DNA of 64,000 nucleotides. Source: Achromobacter ruhlandii (GTDB lineage Bacteria > Pseudomonadota > Gammaproteobacteria > Burkholderiales > Burkholderiaceae_B). Both the position numbers and the translations under genes were made by a program. The number at the start of each line of letters is the position of its first letter. Position 1 is the stretch's first letter. A model generated the notes under the pieces. It was not told the DNA's origin and did not search any database. It was given only the letters and a program-made list of their open reading frames with translations. Location of the stretch: the NCBI RefSeq assembly GCF_902859695.1, contig NZ_CADIJL010000004.1, positions 124,001 through 188,000 on the forward strand. The letters run 5' to 3'. Below, piece by piece: positions 60,171 through 64,000 of this stretch.

Positions 60171-60206
60171 AAGGAAGCACCGGCCTATACCGAGCTTCCT
60201 TTTTTC
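60171..60206 (+). terminator. Hairpin with T-run between attR and tRNA-Cys
   Basis: AAGGAAGC (60171-60178) pairs with GCTTCCTT (60194-60201), followed by TTTTT. It has the form of an intrinsic terminator, or it may be a processing hairpin between the tRNA-Gly and tRNA-Cys genes of the uninterrupted chromosome. Confidence 0.65.
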
Positions 60207-60216
60207 TTGCAGTACT

Positions 60217-60290
60217 GGCGCAATGGCAGAGTGGTTATGCAGCGGATTGCAAATCCGTGTACGTCGGTTCGATTCCGGCTTGCGCCTCCA
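60217..60290 (+). tRNA. tRNA-Cys (GCA)
   Basis: These 74 bases fold as a full cloverleaf. The acceptor stem is GGCGCAA/TTGCGCC, the anticodon loop TTGCAAA (anticodon GCA) is closed by GCGGA/TCCGT, the T-arm contains GGTTCGATTCC, and the end is TCCA with CCA encoded. It probably followed tRNA-Gly directly before ICE insertion, as is usual in betaproteobacteria. Confidence 0.95.
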
Positions 60291-60383
60291 GTATTTCTTC
60301 CCCCTGCATCTCGTTACCCATCCCTACGCCCGGTCAATCGATTGATTGTTAAGGTGACGCCGTTTTCATTTGACGACGATCCC

Positions 60384-60719
60384 ATGCACAACCATCACGC
60401 ACCGCGCCGCGTCCGCCCCACCCTGCTCGCCCTGTCCGCCGCCACGCTGATGACGCTGGCGCCGCTGGCCGCAGAGGCCGACTCCGACCGCCATCATCAT
60501 CGCCATGGCCACGGCCATGGCCGCGGCGAGTACAAGGAAAAGTACTGGGATGGCGCCTGTGAAGTCGAGCGCAAATGGAAGCGCAACGGCGACTATCGCG
60601 AAAAGCGCAAATGCCGCGATGACTACCGCTACGGCTATGCCCCGCAGCCCGTGCTGGTGCCGGCGATGCCCGCTCCCGCCATCGTCATCAACCCGCCGCC
60701 CATCATCATCCGCCCCTGA
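60384..60719 (+). CDS. His/Arg-rich exported protein of unknown function (111 aa)
   Basis: This 111-residue protein has a signal peptide (about residues 1-33, ending AAEA) and a His/Gly-rich stretch (DRHHHRHGHGHGRG). A charged middle with two cysteines (DGACEVERKW and KRKCRDDYRYG) precedes a Pro-rich tail. It resembles small exported proteins common in Bordetella/Achromobacter. The His run may bind metal. It is the first chromosomal protein gene after the tRNA. Confidence 0.75.
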   Translation: MHNHHAPRRVRPTLLALSAATLMTLAPLAAEADSDRHHHRHGHGHGRGEYKEKYWDGACEVERKWKRNGDYREKRKCRDDYRYGYAPQPVLVPAMPAPAIVINPPPIIIRP

Positions 60720-60721
60720 CC

Positions 60722-61312
60722 ATGGATCCCTCGGTGAAAGACGCCATCGCCCGCTGGCCCGACGTGCCGGCGGTGTTTGGCTGGCTGTCGCTGGATCCGC
60801 GCGGCCGCTGGCGCCTGCATCCGCAAGGACAGGCCGCGCGAGGCGGCGCCGGCGAATCCATCACCAATCCCCAGATCCTGGGCTTCATCAACCGCAACTA
60901 CGAACATGACGACACGGGTCGCTGGTTTTTCCAGAACGGCCCGCAACGCGTTTTCCTGCGGCTGGACGCGGCGCCCTATGTGCTGCGGCTGGACGACGAC
61001 GGCCGCTCGCTGCGCACCCACACCGACATGCCGGTGGCCACCGTCACCGGCTGGTGGCTGGACGACGCCGGACAGTTGTACGCCATGACGGACCGGGGCC
61101 CGGGCATCGTGCTGGACCGCGATCTCGCGGCGCTGATGGAACGGCTTGTCACGGACGAAGGCGCCGCCCTGCTGGACGTCGTCGATCGCCTGGCGCCTGC
61201 GCAGTCGCTACGCATCGCGCTGCCGCACGTCTACGATGCGGCGCCGCTGCGCCTGATCGTTCGCGCCCAGGTGCCCGGCGCCTTGGGCTTCCAGGCCAAC
61301 CCCACCGCCTGA
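60722..61312 (+). CDS. Conserved hypothetical cytoplasmic protein, DUF2946-unlike (196 aa)
   Basis: This 196-residue soluble protein starts 2 bases after the preceding stop. It contains VPAVFGWLSLDPRGRWRL, GFINRNYEHDDTGRWFFQNG and GLGFQ-like beta segments. The pattern is that of a conserved betaproteobacterial protein without a known function. No catalytic motif is visible. It is probably co-transcribed with the His-rich protein. Confidence 0.75.
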   Translation: MDPSVKDAIARWPDVPAVFGWLSLDPRGRWRLHPQGQAARGGAGESITNPQILGFINRNYEHDDTGRWFFQNGPQRVFLRLDAAPYVLRLDDDGRSLRTHTDMPVATVTGWWLDDAGQLYAMTDRGPGIVLDRDLAALMERLVTDEGAALLDVVDRLAPAQSLRIALPHVYDAAPLRLIVRAQVPGALGFQANPTA

Positions 61313-61369
61313 TTCCACTCCACCCCGGCGCGTCACGCCCCGGCGACAGGCCACGCAGGCCACCCCGGG

Positions 61370-61822
61370 TCAGAACATGCCGTTGCCGTTGGCCGATTGC
61401 TCGGGAATCGGTTGCACCGCGTCCCAATGCTCGACGATCTTGCCCCGCTCCAACCGGAAGATGTCGATGATGGCATTGCCGCGCGAGCCCGGCTCGCGCA
61501 TGGCGTGCACATGCAGGATCACATAGTCGCCATCGGTGAAGACGCGCTTGATCTCACTTTTCGACTGCGGATATTTGTCGCGCAGGAACGCGACGAATTT
61601 GCGGAACCCCTCGGGTCCGTCAGCGGCGTTGGGATTGTGCTGGATGTAGCGGTCGCCCAGGTATTGCAAGGCCGCATCCGCGTCTTTCTGGTTCAGGCCC
61701 TTTTCATAGAAGGCGAGCACGGCCGCCTTGTTGGCGGCCTCCTGCTCGGGCGAGGCCTGCACGGCCGGCGACAGGGCGGCGGCGAACAGCGCGGCACCGA
61801 GAATACGCGTGATGAACGACAT
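61370..61822 (-). CDS. Exported SnoaL/NTF2-like protein
   Basis: This 150-residue protein has a signal peptide (about residues 1-23, ending VQA). A SnoaL-type domain follows (ALQYLGDRYIQHNPNAADGPEGF, then IDIFRLERGKIVEHWD). SnoaL folds serve as small cyclases or isomerases or as ligand-binding domains; the substrate here is unknown. It stands upstream on the same strand as no other gene and follows DoxX. Confidence 0.85.
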   Translation of the reverse strand: MSFITRILGAALFAAALSPAVQASPEQEAANKAAVLAFYEKGLNQKDADAALQYLGDRYIQHNPNAADGPEGFRKFVAFLRDKYPQSKSEIKRVFTDGDYVILHVHAMREPGSRGNAIIDIFRLERGKIVEHWDAVQPIPEQSANGNGMF

Positions 61823-61919
61823 GGAAGCTCCAGAAAAGCCGAGGCGGCCGGCCCATTCTAGGTGCCGGCCGCCTCGAGGACGACGTCCAATCCAGTAGAC
61901 AGTTTGATGCGCGGGACGG

Positions 61920-62324
61920 TCAGCCGCCGCGACCGCTCTTGAGCAGCGCGTACTTGCCATCGCCCAGCAACGCCAGCGCCGCGGCCGCCACCGCCAGGAA
62001 AATCGGGTATTCCCAGCCGCCGCCCGGATTGCTGAACCCCCAGCCATTGCCGAAGTGGACCGTGGATGCCACGAACAACTGCACGGCGGCGATCACGGCG
62101 ATCCAGCGCGGCCATACGCCCAGGATCAGCAACACGCCGGCGCCGATCTCAAAGAAGGTCACCGGATACGCCAGCCAGCCGGCAAAGCCAATCTTGGCGA
62201 AGAACTGTGCGGTGCCGGGCAGCGTGAACACCAGCAGTTTGGTCAGGCCATGGGCCAGGAACATCACGCCAAGCGCGATGCGGAGCAGGAGCGCGGCATA
62301 CGGCGCGGTACGGGTATCGATCAT
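61920..62324 (-). CDS. DoxX family membrane protein
   Basis: This 134-residue protein has four membrane helices (about residues 9-28, 52-72, 75-92 and 104-122) and the DoxX-type start (LLRIALGVMFLAHGLTKL). It may work in redox or membrane stress. The ATG at 62324 has CGGAGA upstream. It is divergent from the LysR gene, which probably regulates it. Confidence 0.88.
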   Translation of the reverse strand: MIDTRTAPYAALLLRIALGVMFLAHGLTKLLVFTLPGTAQFFAKIGFAGWLAYPVTFFEIGAGVLLILGVWPRWIAVIAAVQLFVASTVHFGNGWGFSNPGGGWEYPIFLAVAAAALALLGDGKYALLKSGRGG

Positions 62325-62447
62325 TGCATTCTCCGTGAGCGAATCGCCCAGGACGGGAAGATTCTTCATGGCCGCTATTCTTGCGATTCCAAAAACAAAG
62401 ATAAACATGCAAAATCGCAACTTATTGTTCCCCTTTGGGAAATAATC

Positions 62448-63401
62448 ATGGATACCCACACCGCCATGCAGACCTACGCCCGGGTCGTGGAATTGGGCTC
62501 GTTCGCCGCCGCCGCGGACAAGATGGGCCAGGCCCGCTCCGTGGTCACGCGGCAGATCGCCTTTCTGGAAGAAAAGTACGGCGTGCGGCTGCTCAACCGC
62601 ACCACCCGCAAGCTCAGCATGACCGACGCCGGCCGCGCCTTCTACGAGCGGGTGCGGCCGATCCTGGCCGAAGTGGCCGACCTGGAACTGTCGCTGCAGG
62701 CCGAGGGCCAGGCGCCCAGCGGCCGCCTGCGCGTCAGCGCGCCGGTGTCGTTCGGCATCCTGCACCTGGGCCCGGCCATCGCCGAATACCTGCTGCGTTA
62801 TCCGGACGTAACCATTGACCTGGACCTGAACGACCGCGTGGTCGACCTGGTGGAAGACGGCTATGACGTGGCGGTGCGTATCGGACCGCTGCAGGATTCC
62901 TCGCTGGTGGCCCGGCCGCTGGCGCCGCAGCAACTGCTCGTGTGCGCGGCGCCGGCCTATCTGGAACGCCACGGCGTGCCGCGCACGCCCGAAGACCTGA
63001 AGCAGCACCGCTGCCTGCACTACGCCTATGCCAGCACCGGCAATGAATGGCATTTCGAGAAGGACGGCATCATCCATCTGGTGCGGGTCAATGCCGCCCT
63101 GCGCGCCAACAACGGCGATGTGCTGCGCACCGCCGCGCTGGCCGGGCACGGCGTAATCCTGCAGCCGGAGTTCCTGGTGGGCGAGGACGTGCGCAGCGGC
63201 CGCCTGACGGCCCTGTTGCAGGACTATGCCCACACCCCGATTTCCATGTACGCCGCCTATCCGCACCGGCGCTTCCTGTCGCCCAAGGTGCGCTCGTTCG
63301 TCGAGCACCTGGAAGAGCGCTTCGGCAGCCCCGCCCCCATGGCGCCCGCCCGGCGCGCCAGCCCGGCGCGCCAGCCGGCGCCGCAGCCGTTAGAATCGTA
63401 G
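62448..63401 (+). CDS. LysR-family transcriptional regulator
   Basis: This 317-residue protein has an N-terminal winged helix (GSFAAAADKMGQARSVVTRQI) and a substrate-binding domain of the CrgA-like subgroup (GRLRVSAPVSFGILHL; DVAVRIGPLQDSSLVARPL). The C-terminal 20 residues are Pro/Ala/Arg-rich. The divergent DoxX gene 123 bases away is the likely target. Confidence 0.93.
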   Translation: MDTHTAMQTYARVVELGSFAAAADKMGQARSVVTRQIAFLEEKYGVRLLNRTTRKLSMTDAGRAFYERVRPILAEVADLELSLQAEGQAPSGRLRVSAPVSFGILHLGPAIAEYLLRYPDVTIDLDLNDRVVDLVEDGYDVAVRIGPLQDSSLVARPLAPQQLLVCAAPAYLERHGVPRTPEDLKQHRCLHYAYASTGNEWHFEKDGIIHLVRVNAALRANNGDVLRTAALAGHGVILQPEFLVGEDVRSGRLTALLQDYAHTPISMYAAYPHRRFLSPKVRSFVEHLEERFGSPAPMAPARRASPARQPAPQPLES

Positions 63402-63403
63402 CC

Positions 63404-63985
63404 ATGACCGCCAAATCGCCCCTCGAATACTTCCCCGCGCCGCGCCGCGCGAACTTCTGCAGCCAGTGTGGCTCGCCCGTGAACCGCCGGGTGCCGGAGG
63501 GCGACAACCGCGAACGCGACATCTGCGACCACTGCGGCGCGATCCACTACCAGAACCCGCGCCTGGTGGTGGGCACGGTGCCGGTGCTGGACAATCGCGT
63601 GCTGCTGTGCCGGCGCGCGATCGAACCGCGCTACAACACCTGGACGCTGCCGGCCGGCTTCATGGAACTGGGCGAGAGCACCGCGCAAGGCGCGGGCCGT
63701 GAAACGCTGGAGGAATCCGGCGCGCGCATCCGTCTGGGCGAGATCTACACCATCATTGACGTGCCGCAGATCGAGCAGGTGCACGTCTTCTATCTGGCCG
63801 AGGTGCTGGGCCCCGAGCTGGATCCCGGCCCGGAAAGCCTGGAAGCCCGCTTCTACGACGAGGCCGACATTCCCTGGGACGACCTGGCGTTCCGCACCGT
63901 GGCGACCACGTTGCAACGCTATTTCGAGGACCGCAAGCGCGGCACGTTCGGCCCTCACCACTACACCCTAGAATCGCACCGTTGA
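63404..63985 (+). CDS. NUDIX hydrolase with N-terminal zinc ribbon
   Basis: This 193-residue protein has a zinc ribbon (CSQCGSP near residue 19 and CDHCGAI near residue 43) and a Nudix box (GFMELGESTAQGAGRETLEE) around residues 86-108. It is a NudC-like pyrophosphohydrolase type with unknown substrate, perhaps ADP-ribose or NADH. It starts 2 bases after the LysR stop. Confidence 0.92.
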   Translation: MTAKSPLEYFPAPRRANFCSQCGSPVNRRVPEGDNRERDICDHCGAIHYQNPRLVVGTVPVLDNRVLLCRRAIEPRYNTWTLPAGFMELGESTAQGAGRETLEESGARIRLGEIYTIIDVPQIEQVHVFYLAEVLGPELDPGPESLEARFYDEADIPWDDLAFRTVATTLQRYFEDRKRGTFGPHHYTLESHR

Positions 63986-64000
63986 AGCTGCCCTGGCTTG

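Noticed and set aside
60076-60345. 89-codon plus-strand frame crossing attR and tRNA-Cys
   Set aside because: It runs through a perfect tRNA gene and a terminator hairpin, so it cannot be a real protein gene.

Overview
The window is the right-hand ~60 kb of an integrative and conjugative element (ICE) of the ICEclc/PAGI-2 (PFGI-1) family, followed by about 3.8 kb of host chromosome. The host looks like a high-GC betaproteobacterium of the Bordetella/Achromobacter type, judging from the tRNA-Cys and the exported protein, LysR, DoxX and NUDIX genes after the junction. The ICE ends at a candidate attR (60145-60162). It differs at one base from the 18-bp tRNA-Gly 3' end that I recall as the ICEclc attachment site. 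Integrase, relaxase and attL must lie left of the window.

Layout. 1-12801 (minus strand): a type IV secretion cluster from a truncated traG through the PFL_4711/4710/4709 proteins, radC, a DsbA-like protein, the VirB4-type ATPase and the PFL_4701-4706 channel proteins. 12942-20243 (plus strand): an inserted defence island. It contains an antitoxin/PIN-toxin pair, a complete type III CBASS (TRIP13 ATPase, two HORMA proteins, CD-NTase, NucC) and a zinc-hook ATPase. 20284-26313 (minus): the conjugation cluster resumes with traD, a transglycosylase and PilL-like genes. 26482-29541 (plus): arsenic resistance cassette arsR-arsC-acr3-arsC-arsH. 29600-41818 (minus): ICE accessory run of a SNF2-type helicase, a DNA methyltransferase and about a dozen small conserved proteins, with a hairpin in nearly every gap. 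41971-47772: lead/cadmium resistance (lspA, four-HMA P-type ATPase, MerR regulator, CDF transporter, Cys-rich micro-protein). 48496-58806 (minus): ICE maintenance and regulation (topB, ssb, inrR, PFL_4669, STY4528 replication protein, bisC/bisD-like genes, shi, parA, alpA, bisR). 59257-59757: DUF305 protein. 60145 onward: attR, tRNA-Cys and chromosome.

How the parts work together. BisR probably activates the alpA operon, which includes the BisC/BisD-like regulators that switch on transfer genes. ParA and Shi arrest division of transfer-competent cells. Ssb, TopB and the STY4528 and DUF3577 proteins process or replicate the excised circle, and the minus-strand cluster builds the mating channel. 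Cargo is arsenic resistance, Pb/Cd/Zn resistance and an anti-phage island.

The most notable non-coding signals are: (i) four copies of a structured RNA-like element upstream of radC, the DUF3577 gene and two unknown genes; (ii) an iteron-like repeat cluster inside the STY4528 replication gene; (iii) three clustered copies (plus one distant) of a TCCCC-A/T-GGGGA palindrome; (iv) an outward sigma70-type promoter just inside attR, matching the position of the ICEclc circle-specific integrase promoter; (v) a hairpin array across the accessory genes; and (vi) a 19-bp perfect inverted repeat downstream of topB.
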